Of a DNA stretch of 64,000 nucleotides, positions 34,370 to 46,380 are shown in pieces. Made by a program: the position numbers and the translations under genes. The notes under the pieces are model-generated. The model made no database searches. It was not told the origin of the DNA and saw only the letters and a program-made list of their open reading frames with translations. How positions within the stretch are numbered: the stretch's first letter is position 1; every line of letters starts with the position of its first letter. This DNA comes from Microcebus murinus (lineage: Eukaryota > Chordata > Mammalia > Primates > Cheirogaleidae). The DNA is taken from the NCBI RefSeq assembly GCF_040939455.1, contig NC_134108.1, positions 6,291,501 through 6,355,500 on the forward strand, read 5' to 3'.

Positions 34370-34640
34370 GGAGATGCTGTGGTCTGCTTTGTATAGGGAG
34401 TCAGGGTGAAGTGCATTCAAGGTCAAAGGGACAAAACTTGCAAAGACTGGAAGGCAGACATTCCGGGGTCCTCTCAGAGAATGTAGTTCTGACTCATCTG
34501 GAGCCCTGTGTGTTCATAGGAAGCAGTGTGAAAGAAACTAGAAAATCTTGCCAACAGGCTCTAATATTAAATCTAAGGAGCTTGCATTTCATTCTGTAGG
34601 GTATGGGAAGCCACTGGGTAGATTGGCCCCACAATAAGAA
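34370..34640 (+). repeat. old interspersed repeat, family not assigned
   Basis: Shows a run of phrases (GAAAACTTCATGCAGGAGAT, GGACAAAACTTGCAAAGACT, GGTATGGGAAGCCACTGG) that recur in mammalian genomes and also, in part, at 50060-50290 and 52720-53640. I could not name the family with confidence. Confidence 0.4.
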
Positions 34641-36572
34641 AACTCAATAACATTTTATCCATGATTTATGCTTTTTAATATTTACTCAGTGTCAGCAAGG
34701 TGTGAAGATTTATAAAAGCATTGTAGTGGATGCATAATTCCTACCCAAAGGGTTTACGGTTTGATCTATGTAGATAAGTAGGATGTAGACACACAGGAAG
34801 AATGGGGGGAAAGGAATGAGAAAAGACAGATGTTCTGTCTCGTGCCACCTATACCTTTGACTCCAGCCATTGACATTACGTGGAGAGTGATTAGAGTATT
34901 ACCAAAATCCTGCAAAGTGCTCTAGGCAGCCATTTATAAAAAACAGAGATGTATAGCTAAAAGGTGATGTTGATAATTAAATGCTAATGACCTAAACTCC
35001 CAGAAACATCAAAGCTGATAACCAACCTCTTATGCTTTCAAATTTACTATTAATATTTTCATATAGTAAAGCCCAGTTATACAAAATCGTGTACAGCCAA
35101 CAGTTTACCCAGTCATTTTAGTAGATATTTAGTCATTAGGTTTTTGCTCTATATGGAAAATAAGCAACAATATTAGAGGCCATGATATGTATAAATTTGA
35201 GCCTAGTGATAACATAATCATGATCTGTTAGACTTCTAAAAAGGGCTCAGCCAGTGGGTCATTACTAATAAAAAAAAAAAAAATAGTATCTACCAAGTTT
35301 TCAAACCGAGATTGCAATGACTACTTTTCTCAGTTGTTCACCAGGAAGTTTGCATGCCATATGTGCATCTTGTTGGTTCTGACACTGAAGTAACCATGTG
35401 ATGGGTCTCAAGTTTCTTGCAAGCATACTAAGGTTGCCTGGCATACATACATGGAACGTTTGTGGCTGACAGGAATGTGCACAATCCTCTATGTGCAGAT
35501 CATTCCAGACAGGGAGGAGGGCAACCTAATGGAGTGTCACCACCAGATGAAGTAAAAAATTCGCCTAGCAAGAGTGCTAGCAAACCTGTCAGAATTGTAC
35601 ATGTTCTGATAGGAAAAAAACAAGAGTTTTTCAGTTGTTTCCAATAGACAATGAGATTATGTTACTGATAGTCTTGACCACAAATTGATTTCAATTTCCA
35701 GACCCTTCTGATCCCTAATAAAGGAATTTAAACTCAATTGCTGATCAACTAGATGCAGATATAATATTAGTGATGCATGGCCATTCTGTCCTGAAAAGAA
35801 ATTCACTTCTCAGTTGTTTAATGGTGCTTTCAAATCTGTAAAGTACTGCACATGATCATTAGTATTTTTCAAAAAAGCATTTTCTATGAACTAAAATATA
35901 CACTTTATTGAAATAATTATGGTTTTGTCCTTGAAACTCATATTTTCCAAATTATCTCATTTTGAAAAAATGTTTTAGAGTTATAGAAATCTACATGTAT
36001 GTTTAAAAATGATGGTTATTTCAGGCCATTACTATATATATTTTCCAAATATTGGACATTTGTTCCCTCTAATAACGTGGTAACAGATTTTATTGTCACT
36101 AGAATAATGAGATATTATACAAAGCTTTAGATCTAACATCGTGAATACTTCTTTATTTCTATCATATAACATAAATTTCTTAGCCAATTAGAAAGAAAAA
36201 CTATTTGTCATTGACTGATAAGAGCCAATAAGTGGATTTCCTCTTTGCTAAATATTTTTTGAAAAATGTTTTCTCCAAGCAGATATGATTTTTAAACACT
36301 CTTAGACCAATTTCAATGACTATCCCACATCTCACATCTAACATCTTATTTCTAAATCGAAGGGGAAAATTTTTTAATTATTTTGAATATATGATTTTTA
36401 GAATACTTCAGAATGTGTTTGCATTTTTACATTTAAATATGAGTGGTCCCATGCCAAGATAAAAAATCTAATTTCTCCCTTTTACCCTTTTGTTTTTATG
36501 CAGGTAATTAAGTGATATAAAATTTAAATAGAGAGTTTGTGTCCCCTTTGCCTTGTGCTCTGTCCCTTAAAT
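34641..36572. other. unassigned AT-rich DNA
   Basis: No gene recognised. AT-rich sequence with an A-run near 35271. A 61-codon frame at 35462-35647 was considered and not accepted. Confidence 0.4.
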
Positions 36573-36698
36573 CGCTGCAGCTGTCGTCCTGCTGTCTTTT
36601 CGAGGCCACTCTCTGTCCACACTGATCCTCCCGCACCTCTGCCACCGACGTCTTTCTGTGTCGCCGTCTCCCCACGCCCCGCCAGCCTATAGCCGTCG
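36573..36698. other. short CpG-dense segment
   Basis: Twelve CpG dinucleotides fall within about 126 bp, directly after a long AT-rich tract. Mammalian neutral DNA normally loses CpG. Retention suggests an unmethylated regulatory sequence, a recently acquired GC-rich sequence, or local gene-conversion bias. No promoter motif or exon can be assigned. Confidence 0.35.
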
Positions 36699-38922
36699 GT
36701 CTGGTAGTGTTCACAGCAGTAAGTCAACAGTGTCAAAGCTCAGCTCCCCTGCTTTAATTTTGGGAGTCCTTATAGTTTGTTTCCCACGTGCCCAAGAATA
36801 GATTGGCCCCGCCTGGCCCCAGCCGTGCCGCGGCCAGTGCAGGCGCTCCTGGCGGGTGTGACCCACAGCAGCTCAGAGGCTGCCCCGCCAAGCAGCACAG
36901 GCTCGGGGATGTCACAGCCACTTGAGCCGTTTGGAGATCCAAGCCCAAGGGACAGGGAAGGGAATGACAGAGAGGAGTGTTTCTCCTCTTCGTTGTATCT
37001 ATCCTCTGTTAGGGGTTCCCAGGGTTGGGAGCACTCGGTGATGGTGTCGCAGACTAGGATGAAATCGCTTTTTCCCATCTTGACAGCCCAGTCCTCTCTT
37101 CCCAGGAGCCAGACGAGTGTCTGGGAAACGGGGCAAGAGGGCGTGAGTTGCAGCCTCTAGGCTGTTCTCAGAAGCCCGACTCCTCTCCGCGCCGCAGAGG
37201 TTTGTTGTTGAGTAGGCTCCTTTGAAGCCACCCTTCTTCCTCCCCATCTTCCTCCTGGCGGGCGGGAAGAAGCTGCTCCACCACGAAGCCAGATTCCGCT
37301 CAGCCTGGGCCTTCGCCAGATAAGGGAAGGGCAAATAGGTTATGTCATGCTCCTCCCTCAAAACTGCTGCTCTCCTTGTTGCTTTTGGGACAAAAGGAAG
37401 ATGTGAGGAACGCCCACCACGTGCCAGGCCTGAGCTACTTTGCGTCTTACAGTGGTCATGTCAGTGACACCCAGCAGCCCCGCTGGGGAGACAGTATGCT
37501 CTCCACTGGGCCATGGAGCTCACTGAGATTCAAAGCGGTTAAGGACCTTCCTGAAGGCCTTGGGTCCATCCAAGCATCTGCTAATCCTTTCCTGTGTCAC
37601 GCAGGGATGGTTCTTTGTGCCACGGCCACATTCTGCTCCTCTCGCCTCATTTCTCACCAGCCCCCGCCCCCGACACACACACAGAACTCATCCCTCTGCT
37701 CTCCCCTGCCGTGCCAAGTGTTTCAGAATGAGAGTCTTACAAACCAAACCAAAAAGAGCTGTTCATGTCGCCTCCAGTGTCCTCCCATACCCAGTACATA
37801 AGAACCACTCTTCTCTCCTCACCCAGCTATCTTGTACTCAAGCTGCCTTCAGGATGCAGCTCGCTGCTGCGTTTCCATGGGAAGCCTTCTCAGAACTCCA
37901 GTCACACTCTTCTCTGTCTGCCCACTGGAGCCTTGTGCGTTCTGGCGTCATGACGCATCCCATGACAACTCACATGTTTTGATGAGTACAGATTCTAAAT
38001 ATCGCAAACTTAAGTATGCAAGAAATGCAAACTTCTTTGGTTTCTTAATATCAAAATATGACTCCAGGCTGACCAGGGAACTCGCTCTCAGTCATTCGGG
38101 GCTCTCTTTTCCTCCCCTGCACCACCCAAGCTCCCTAGGAGGCTTCTGCGGATTCTGAAAAGTCCCCGGATATTGCAGACTTCCTGGCCCACATGTTCCC
38201 AGGTGATCCATTCCACTGCTGCCACACTAAGCAGAGCGGCTTTGGGGGGCCCACTCCACAGCCTCCCTTATGGATGTCATCACCTTTCACAGGGGGTCAC
38301 AGGGCGCTGGTCCCAGGGCATGCAGGCCCCTGGGCCTTTCCAACTTTTTAGGAGTCTGCCATCTTTATCCCAGCCCCTCTCTTCTCAAAGCCCCCTGTCT
38401 CCCTCTCTCTCTCTCTCTGTCCCCTCCAGGACTCCCAGAACAGCCCATGACCTGGAGCCTTCACAAAGGGTAGGAGCGTGGCCACTGGTCTCCAGTAGGC
38501 ACCTTCTGCTCTTGCCATTGCAGCATAGACGTCCCCTGAGGCAGGGTGCAAAGAGCTGGGCTGCCCTTTGGGGATGGAGAAAAGGAAGTTTAGGTGAACA
38601 GTGTGACTTGGTACATTCGCCTGCCCCACGTCTGCGGCCTCCTCAGGACTATGAGCTCAACAGGGCAGAGGGACGTCCTAACTGCAGCTGTGTCCTTGGC
38701 CAAGGGCCAGGCCTCACGCAGAGCTGGCCGGTGAGCACCCAGTCAACGGGAGCTCGGACACCACGTGAGCTGCCTGGCAGAACATGAAAGCAAAATTACC
38801 TAGCAGTGAACCACAGTGCAGATAATGGCATGTCTAATTTTAAAATAAATATGTAAATGAACATTTCAGGAAATCAGATGCCATTTTAACTTTATTTTCA
38901 CTTACAACCATTGAAATAAAAG
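36699..38922. other. GC-rich unassigned block
   Basis: GC-rich DNA with many overlapping open frames up to 204 codons. None shows a recognisable domain or conserved splice structure. A (CT)n tract lies at 38398-38420. A MIR-like phrase near 37455-37560 is too diverged to call. Possibly part of a GC-rich isochore or a 3' UTR, but not demonstrable. Confidence 0.35.
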
Positions 38923-39265
<343 letters not shown>

Positions 39266-39742
39266 ATTTCTTAATCGATACTTTCAGAGATAATCAGAAC
39301 AAAAAAAAATTATTTTGACTCTTTGAGAGTTGCAGTTAGAAAAAAGTTAAAAAAAAAATTTGATGACTCAGAACCTATTTATTTACTCTTATATAGCATT
39401 TTCCTATAATCATGAGAACAAACTCCAAATATTATTAATTTAGTTCTTTTTCTACTTTGTGACTTTTTGTAGTTTTATTAAAATCTTCATTTTAATTTTA
39501 TACATGTCTACAAGGAAGCTGCTTGGTACCGTTTTGTTTTGTTTTGTTTTCAGCACGGAAAAAAAAATTCATTTCAGGATGTTTTTCCGAGCCCAAGCAG
39601 GGTTTGCCAGAAACCCAAGCAGAGCCCGCCTGGCTTCTGCCCTCTGGGGTGGAAATGCTCTTCTACAAAGGTGACTCTGCTCTGCACTCCAGTCTAATGA
39701 CAGCTGAAACTTTAAATTAGCACATGCCATTTTAATACTCAC
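39266..39742. other. unassigned AT-rich DNA
   Basis: No gene or repeat recognised. GTTTT repeats lie near 39532-39550. Confidence 0.4.
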
Positions 39743-39823
39743 CGTGGCATCCAGCAGCATGCTCGCTGCATTAATCAAAGAGTCACCTTCTCCACCAGTG
39801 AAGGGCATCCCTTGTTCAGGCAG
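39743..39823 (-). other. candidate 81-nt phase-0 exon, unproven
   Basis: On the minus strand an AG (after TTTGAGT) precedes 27 complete open codons, followed by a consensus donor (GCCACG then GTGAGT at 39742-39737). The frame reads LPEQGMPFTGG, then EGDSLINAASMLLDAT. An in-frame TAG lies at the acceptor, so coding would need splicing there or starting at the internal ATG, which has G at -3. The pyrimidine tract is poor. Not in a recognised repeat. Protein not recognised. Confidence 0.2.
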
Positions 39824-41169
39824 CTACTCAAATGGACCCCGTAGGACAGCCGCGGAACTGGGCCATCCAGGGGGATGCTGCTGCCACACGCTGCCCAGCA
39901 CTGAGAGGATTTACAGTTGCTTTGGATAATAGTCCATATGGAGATATTTATTTGTTTATTAAAGCATGTTAACCCAGCTAGCAATTGGAAAATGGAACTG
40001 TTCAGCAGATTTATTTCCTGTAGTTTACTGAGTCAGCCTAATTCATCACAAATACTGAGTGCTCTAATTAAGGAGAAAGGGGGAAGGTTCTTTCACATCC
40101 TTTATGATTTGTAAGTGCGCTTCCATCTCTTGATCAAAGGTTATTTAGAACAGTGCAAAGTATTCCTAGTAACTTTCCCCAGCAACAAGGCCAATTGTGC
40201 TGGAATTATTCCACTTAGCAGTGAGCTCGTTCTGAATTGAAAACATTGAGGGGGAAAAATCCTGTTTCTAGAAAGAAAAAGGTATTATTCTAAACCAAAG
40301 GCACCTGTTATCAAAACTTGTTTCCCCATTTTCCTGGTGCATTTATACTGTCTGGAGTTCTCTAGGTTGGTGTTGAAAAAAGACTTGGAACTCCAGCTTG
40401 CCAAGAAAGAGCCCACGCTGGAAACACTCCCAAGCGTGGGAGTCCTCCTGAGGGAAGCTCAGAGCTCAGAACTGCAGCTGTCCTCTGCGTTCCCAGCCCA
40501 GCTCAGCCCTTCTGCAGAGGGCCCTCCTGGGGTTTCCTCCAGGCCAGTCTTGCTGGTGTCTGTAGTAGCCCCAGGAGACGTGTCTCACTGGAATGTATTG
40601 CCTTCAAAACCATAAAACACTATGTCCCTATAGTATCTATCCTGTAGGCATTGAAGATGCAGTAGCAATTTAGAACCACACCTGCCAGGCCCAAACTCAT
40701 CACCTGCTGATGTTCCTGAAGTCTCTGTCAAGCTAGAAATTAATTAGGTGAAGGGTAACTACTGGCTACGTGCCATTGTAGCACCAGATACTCTCATCTG
40801 GGGCTGTGCCGGTATACTGATAAATTTATGTTTAGAGGCATGAACAAGTGCATGTGTGTCCCTCCTTCCTTCAAGCAGCTCATGGATTCACACTGTAGAA
40901 ACTCCTACTCAAGGTCTCCAAAAAGCAAGAGCATCTCAAAGTGGACATGTGCCTCCTGTGTGCATTTCTTGCCAAGCTTGAAAATTTATATTTTTAAAAT
41001 AAAAACAGGCACCAAACCAAAAGTGAAATTTAAAAGGATGTTTTTTTCTTAGATGAATGCCTTAATGGGTATGCAGTCCAGGTCTATAACCAAGGATACG
41101 TCATCATTCCTAATAACTTGTACTACACTCTTAGTGATTTTGTGCTAAGGGCTTTACACTTATTATCTC
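39824..41169. other. unassigned DNA
   Basis: No gene or secure repeat recognised. A 92-codon plus-strand frame at 40337-40615 has no known domain. Confidence 0.4.
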
Positions 41170-41350
41170 ATTTCATATTTAAAACCGCTTTGTTAATACA
41201 GCTATTATAATTGTCCCCATTTTATAGATGAAAACATTGAGCCTCAGAGAAATCAAGGAATTTTCTAACTGTCACACAGCTAATAGTGCTGAAGCCAGAT
41301 TCAAAACCTTGATCTGTCTCCAAAGCCTGGGACTTTGACTGCTCTGCTAG
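41170..41350 (-). repeat. MIR SINE
   Basis: The plus strand shows CCCCATTTTATAGATGAAAA, GCCTCAGAGAAATCAAGGAA and CTGTCACACAGCTAATAGTG, the reverse complement of the MIR core and 3' part. Confidence 0.8.
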
Positions 41351-42049
41351 CCTATGTATTCTGTTGAGAAATGGATTATTTATATTCCCTAACTTTATTG
41401 TGGGCCTATGGGTCACCAAGAAAAATATGATTTACATTGTTATTAATCATAAAATCCCCCCAAAATTCTTTTAAGCCTAAATGAACGTGTCTTTTATTTT
41501 TCTGACTCTTGAAGAGATTCTTAAAAACAAATGTAATGCTATTAAAAATAGTGCTTTTCCACTTTTGTCTTTTAAAGCAAGTAATTTGAGTTTCATGATA
41601 AGGACAAGGTATCTAAACAGGCTTAAAACCAGCAGCCTTAACTTCTACATAAAGAGCCAACCTTCCTGGCAGCACTTCTTAAAAGACTTTTTGCCCAATT
41701 CACTTCACTACAATTAAAAATTTGGGTCCCCCGAGTAGCTTGTTTCACTTCTATAAAATATTATTCTTGTTTGGTGGTTATTTAAGAGTTGCAATAAATG
41801 AAAAGCTTTCATTTTCTTTTAGAAACTGTTAATCAAGTCAAGTGCCCTCATGTTAGTAAAGCCCAAGAATTAGTAATAACATTTCACTTTCTCCACTTAG
41901 TGTCCGAGGTTGAAACGTGGCAATGAGAAATTTTTAAATTTCAACCTTAGGATCATCAGCACCACGTGCAGGTTTGAGTACACTTTTCCAGTGCATTCTT
42001 CAGTGTCAGTAACAGAAGTTACCATCTAGCAATTTAGAAAGCACTCTTG
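41351..42049. other. unassigned AT-rich DNA
   Basis: No gene or repeat recognised. Confidence 0.4.
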
Positions 42050-42190
42050 CTTATGCCATCTGCTACCTTCACTTGATAGAAAAGGAAACCGAGGCTTGGA
42101 GGCGACCAGTGGTTTATCGTGGGCTACACAACCACAGTGAGAGACCCTGGCACTCAGCTCTAGCTCATCAGATTCTGTATGCCTGTCCTT
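42050..42190 (-). repeat. MIR-like SINE fragment
   Basis: ATAGAAAAGGAAACCGAGGC, CGTGGGCTACACAACCACAG and CCTGGCACTCAGCTCTAGCT follow the antisense MIR order, with high divergence. Confidence 0.55.
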
Positions 42191-42872
42191 TGTGAGGTCA
42201 CGCCATACCACGCGAGGCGTCATAGGCATACGGCGATTGTGTGAATAATTGCATCTTTCTGAGTACCACTTCCTCCATGTCCATTCTCCTCCCCAAACAT
42301 TTCCCCAAGGCTCAGACTTTATTGTAGAGAACTACTTTATCTCTTCTATATCAGTCTTGCTTTCCCAGATCAGAAGGGACATCATCCACTTGTATCAACT
42401 CTGTTTCCTGGATAACTGACTTTGAATTGTTCTATGTTTGCGTCTCTTTATCCAGGTGAAAATGCCTTAATCAAAGGAGTCTCTGGGGCATTTTATGACT
42501 TGCAAAGTCACAAGAATTGATGTGAAATAGAGCGCAGGCACCAAAGCAAACATATATTCATTAAGGGCTGTTTGCAATTATAGTGAGTGGAGTGGTTTTG
42601 TACACTCTGCTTGAACATGATAAAGGACTGCAGATTACTTTAGCATCATTTCAGACAAAGCTACTTACAATACTAATTACACCACCAAGGAGCTTTTCTT
42701 TCTCATCCCTGTAGTCGTGACAGAGCCAACTTTTTTTCTGGAATGTTCTTCCCTGTTTAGGTCTCCCCTGATCCCTCAAAGATCAATCCACAAGTCTCAT
42801 GGTAACACCCTAAGTGAAACCAAATTACTACTAAGTCCTCGAACAGCCTTTGTCTGGGCCTGCACCCTACGG
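42191..42872. other. unassigned DNA
   Basis: No gene or repeat recognised. Confidence 0.4.
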
Positions 42873-43161
42873 CAGGGGTTGGCAAACTTGTCCTGCAAAG
42901 AGCCAAGTACTAAATATTTTGGGCTTTGTGGGCCAAATGGTCTCTGTCACAATTACTCAACCACACTGTCGCAGCCCTGGACGATGCACAAATGAATAAG
43001 TGGGGCTGCCGAGTTCCAATCAGACTTTATTTATGGGCACCGATATTTGAATTTCATGTTATTTTCCCTTATCAGGAGATAGCATTCTTTTGATTTTTTT
43101 TCTAAACCATTTTAAAAAGTAAAAACCATGTTTAGCTTTGGGGCCAGTTTGCTGACCACCG
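42873..43161 (+). mobile_element. hAT-Charlie MITE
   Basis: Begins CAGGGGTTGGCAAACTTGTC, continues AAATATTTTGGGCTTTGTGG and GGTCTCTGTCACAATTACTC, and ends GGCCAGTTTGCTGACCACCG, complementary to the start. Internal CAGACTTTATTTATGGGC is typical. The flanking 8-mers CCCTACGG and TTCTAAGG share five of eight bases, fitting an old hAT duplication. Same family as 1660-1779. Non-coding. Confidence 0.8.
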
Positions 43162-45289
43162 TTCTAAGGCATCTTAACTGATCCTGGAAACACCTGCTCT
43201 TAGGAACTACTAGGGGAGTTTTTTTGGGTTTTGTTTTGTTTTGTTTTTTTGTTTTGTTTTGTTTTTTTGTGAATCATTGATCTGTTGTACTCCAGCTTAT
43301 GCAAATCAATGTAGCAGAGGTCCCTGATTTAAAAGAAAACCGAAAACTCCTCATCAGAGAGAGACTATTTGTTACCACCGTACTATAGTTCTGTTGGGTG
43401 ACCAGGTGAAAAACCAGGCCAGCAACTGTCCTTCACAGCCTGCAGTTCCAGGTGGCGCACAGAGTGCATCCAGACGCTGCAGCCTTAGAGGATCCTGTGG
43501 TCCAAGGGAGGACGCGAATTGTTCTGGAATTGTAGTCACTGCCGAGTACTACCCATTTAGGACTCAGAATGTTTCTCAGAGGTCACATAATTCAAGAAAC
43601 CATGAGGAGAGGATAATTCAAGACTTAAGCAGAGCTCATGCTAAATGTTGTTGTGCCCCGAAGCAACATCACATGAGCACTGCAAACACTATTTACATTT
43701 CAAATGTATTTTCAAATTTACTTTTATGGCTACTCTCCTAGGTGTTTTTATTACACGTAAAGCACAATCTTCACAAAAAGGCTTCCACAGGAACTGTAAA
43801 ATATTTTATGTCTTTATTTCTAAAAAGTCCTTTGTAATTCCTTGAGGACATTCTCGTGAGGAATATAGAATACGGGTCACGATGCAAAGGAAGAAGTAAG
43901 TAGAATAGTAGGTTAGGATGTATGAGTTGGAGAATATAATGAGAAGAAAAAGACAAAATAGCATAGTAAGCAGCAAGAGAGCATATAATGGGTTGACAAG
44001 GCGATGAAGAAGATTAATTCTTGCTGCTCAGCACCACTGCCCGTGAACTCAGACACCTGCACCACCAGAAGTAAATTATAGCATCGTGGTTGTCTTTGCC
44101 TTTTTATCAGAGAGAGTTATTAAATTGCATGTTTCATAACATAGGTTATTATCCTATCCATAAATGCTGCATTTTGTTATTATTTTAAAGTGTGCTTTTG
44201 TTGTTTCTTTGCAAGGATATAAAAGGTCCTCTCTGTGTTTCCATGGAGACCACACCAGGATCTAGTACCGAGCACTCAGGCAGGACACCTTTTATGACCG
44301 CAGTCAGCCGGTCAGTCTTCAACTCTCACAGCTGAGGAAGGGAACCTATTGTGCATATTTCCTCTGAGGTTGTAGGCCACAAGTCTTTATGTCCACATGC
44401 TGAGGGGGTTGGGTTTCAATTTAAATAAAATGTTTATTGAGCACCAGTTGTATTCAGGCATTGTGCTGAATCCTAGGGATGAAACGATAGCTGAGATGTG
44501 GCTGCTATGCTTCAGGGCTGTATGAATCTAGGGGGAAAGTGTCTGGAGAATGAGGCCAGAGCAAGCCGTTGTGCAAGTTTCAGACTGTGTCATCTTCAGA
44601 CACTGCAGGTGTTTGACACCCAGAGCTAATTAGTGGCAGACCCTGGGCAAAATACAGTGGCTGCAAAGAGCCTGCCCTCAGTGGCTCCCTGTGGCTGCCT
44701 CCTTCCTTCCCCAAACTTGTTGTCAACCCAGGGACTCTGGTCCTAGAGGTAGTTGTGTGGAAGGCCAACTCTCCTACTTTTACACCCACCGTGGCAGGAG
44801 AAGGTGGTCTTGACTTCAAAAATATATATTTTATTTAATCAAATCTAAGACGACATGGATTATATGTAATGCATCTTTTTGTGTATGTCTATAAGAAGGA
44901 AAAAAATCACCAATTGTAATTGTAAAATGCCATCTATTGCATGATACATTGTGATTTCAGGGATCTTAAATTATGAAAAAACTGTATCTTAGAATGAATG
45001 AAATATGATCATTCTTGTGAATAAACTCTTGAATAGCCACCCACTGTAGTTAACCTAATGGAGACTATAGTAGCAATAATGATAATTCATTGAAGTGTAG
45101 TAATTTAAAATTTACAAAGCAATTTATTTGTATTTGTTTGTTTTAGATAATTAAAAAATAAGAGATTATAATATGGCAAAACCACTCTTTGACAGTCAGT
45201 CCACCATGTTGACAGCTAAGTTCTTCAGATCATACTTAGGATACTTTGTGATTATTACATGATATTGTAGTTCCCCTTCAGCTCCAAGA
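43162..45289. other. unassigned DNA
   Basis: No gene recognised. A (GTTTT)n-like tract lies at about 43225-43268. Around 44420-44480 a weak L2-like phrase (TATTGAGCACCAGTTGTATT) is visible. A GATATAAAAGG sequence near 44216 is TATA-like but isolated. Confidence 0.4.
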
Positions 45290-46380
45290 ACTCAGTATAA
45301 AGGTGGTAATTCTCCAGGGCTCAGTCCTAGACCCCTTCTCCTTCCTTCCTTCCTCCTACCAATCGGTACTCCCACTCTAGGTATTCTCAACCCCTCCACG
45401 TTGATTTAAATACTCACCATATGTTGATAATTTCAAAGTTTATACCTCTAGCTCCAACTTAGCCCTTGAACTCTAAAATTGCACTTCCAGCTGCCTCCTT
45501 GACTTCCCCATGCTCTCCTAACGGGAACCTCAACTTTATGATTCCAAACATGAATGCACGCCCCTTCTGCTGCCTCAGTCTCCTTCACCTCCAAAAATGG
45601 GCAAAAGCATCACCTCCCAATCACCTGGACCCCTCTCTTCCTCTCATAGCACGCATGCTACCCATCAGCAAATCCTGCTAACAGTTCCTTCAGAATACTT
45701 TCCAGAATCTGACCACAGCCCCCCAGTCCAAGCCACCATCAACTCTTGCTGAGATTATTGCAACAGCCCCAGCTGACCTCCCATCTCCCCGCCTCTGCTC
45801 CTTCTCCTTCCAGTCTGGTCTCCCAACAGATGCCAGATTGGTCACTTTAAAACTTAAGTCAATTAATGTTCCTTCTCTGCCCGAACTCCAGTGGCGTCTC
45901 AGCTCCCTCGGAATGAGCCAAAGTAGTTAAAACGTGTGCGAGGCCAATGCGACCTGGGCCCTGCTGAGTCACCGGCACCCTCTCCAGCCACTCTCTCAGA
46001 CCTCAAGACTGCTTTCCACTAGGACTTGTGCTCCTGTCCCTTCTGTCTGGAATGCTTTCCCAGCTTCCATAAGGTCCACGCCCTCACTTCATTTAAGTCT
46101 CTGCTTAAAGGTGACTTTGTCATCTGTGGTGTTCTCCGAGTTCTCTCTCCAGGAATTCCCTACCCATTATCACCAAGGGACTTATCACCAGAAGACTTAG
46201 GTTAGCTTGTTTACGTGGTTGTTTCCTGCAGCCTTCCTCAGGTTTTCTGTCTTGCCTTCTTGGATGAAGGTGCTCTGAGTGCAGAGACTGCATGTTATTT
46301 ATTGACTCTTGTACTCCCAGTGCCAGGAGAGGGCCAGGCCCAGCAGGCAGCACTATGCAACCGCACTTTGAATGAATTAG
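45290..46380 (+). mobile_element. long L2 LINE fragment
   Basis: More than 1 kb of L2-like sequence in one orientation: CCAGATTGGTCACTTTAAAA, CAATGCGACCTGGGCCCTGC, GTCTGGAATGCTTTCCCAGC, CTCACTTCATTTAAGTCTCT, GGATGAAGGTGCTCTGAGTG and CTCTTGTACTCCCAGTGCC. The order matches the L2 3' third. Reading frames are degraded. L2 has been inactive since early mammalian evolution. Confidence 0.8.

Noticed and set aside
35462..35647. 61-codon frame with a Ser/Lys-rich segment (VKNSPSKSASKPVRIV)
   Set aside because: It looked faintly protein-like, but there is no parent gene I recognise, no splice signals and no Kozak support.
38173..38787. 204-codon plus-strand open frame
   Set aside because: GC-rich, Ser/Pro/Leu-rich, includes a (CT)n-encoded Ser-Leu run, overlaps equally open frames in other registers, and has no recognisable domain.
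44210..44230. GATATAAAAGG as a promoter TATA box
   Set aside because: There is no initiator, downstream exon or CpG context; such motifs are frequent in AT-rich DNA.
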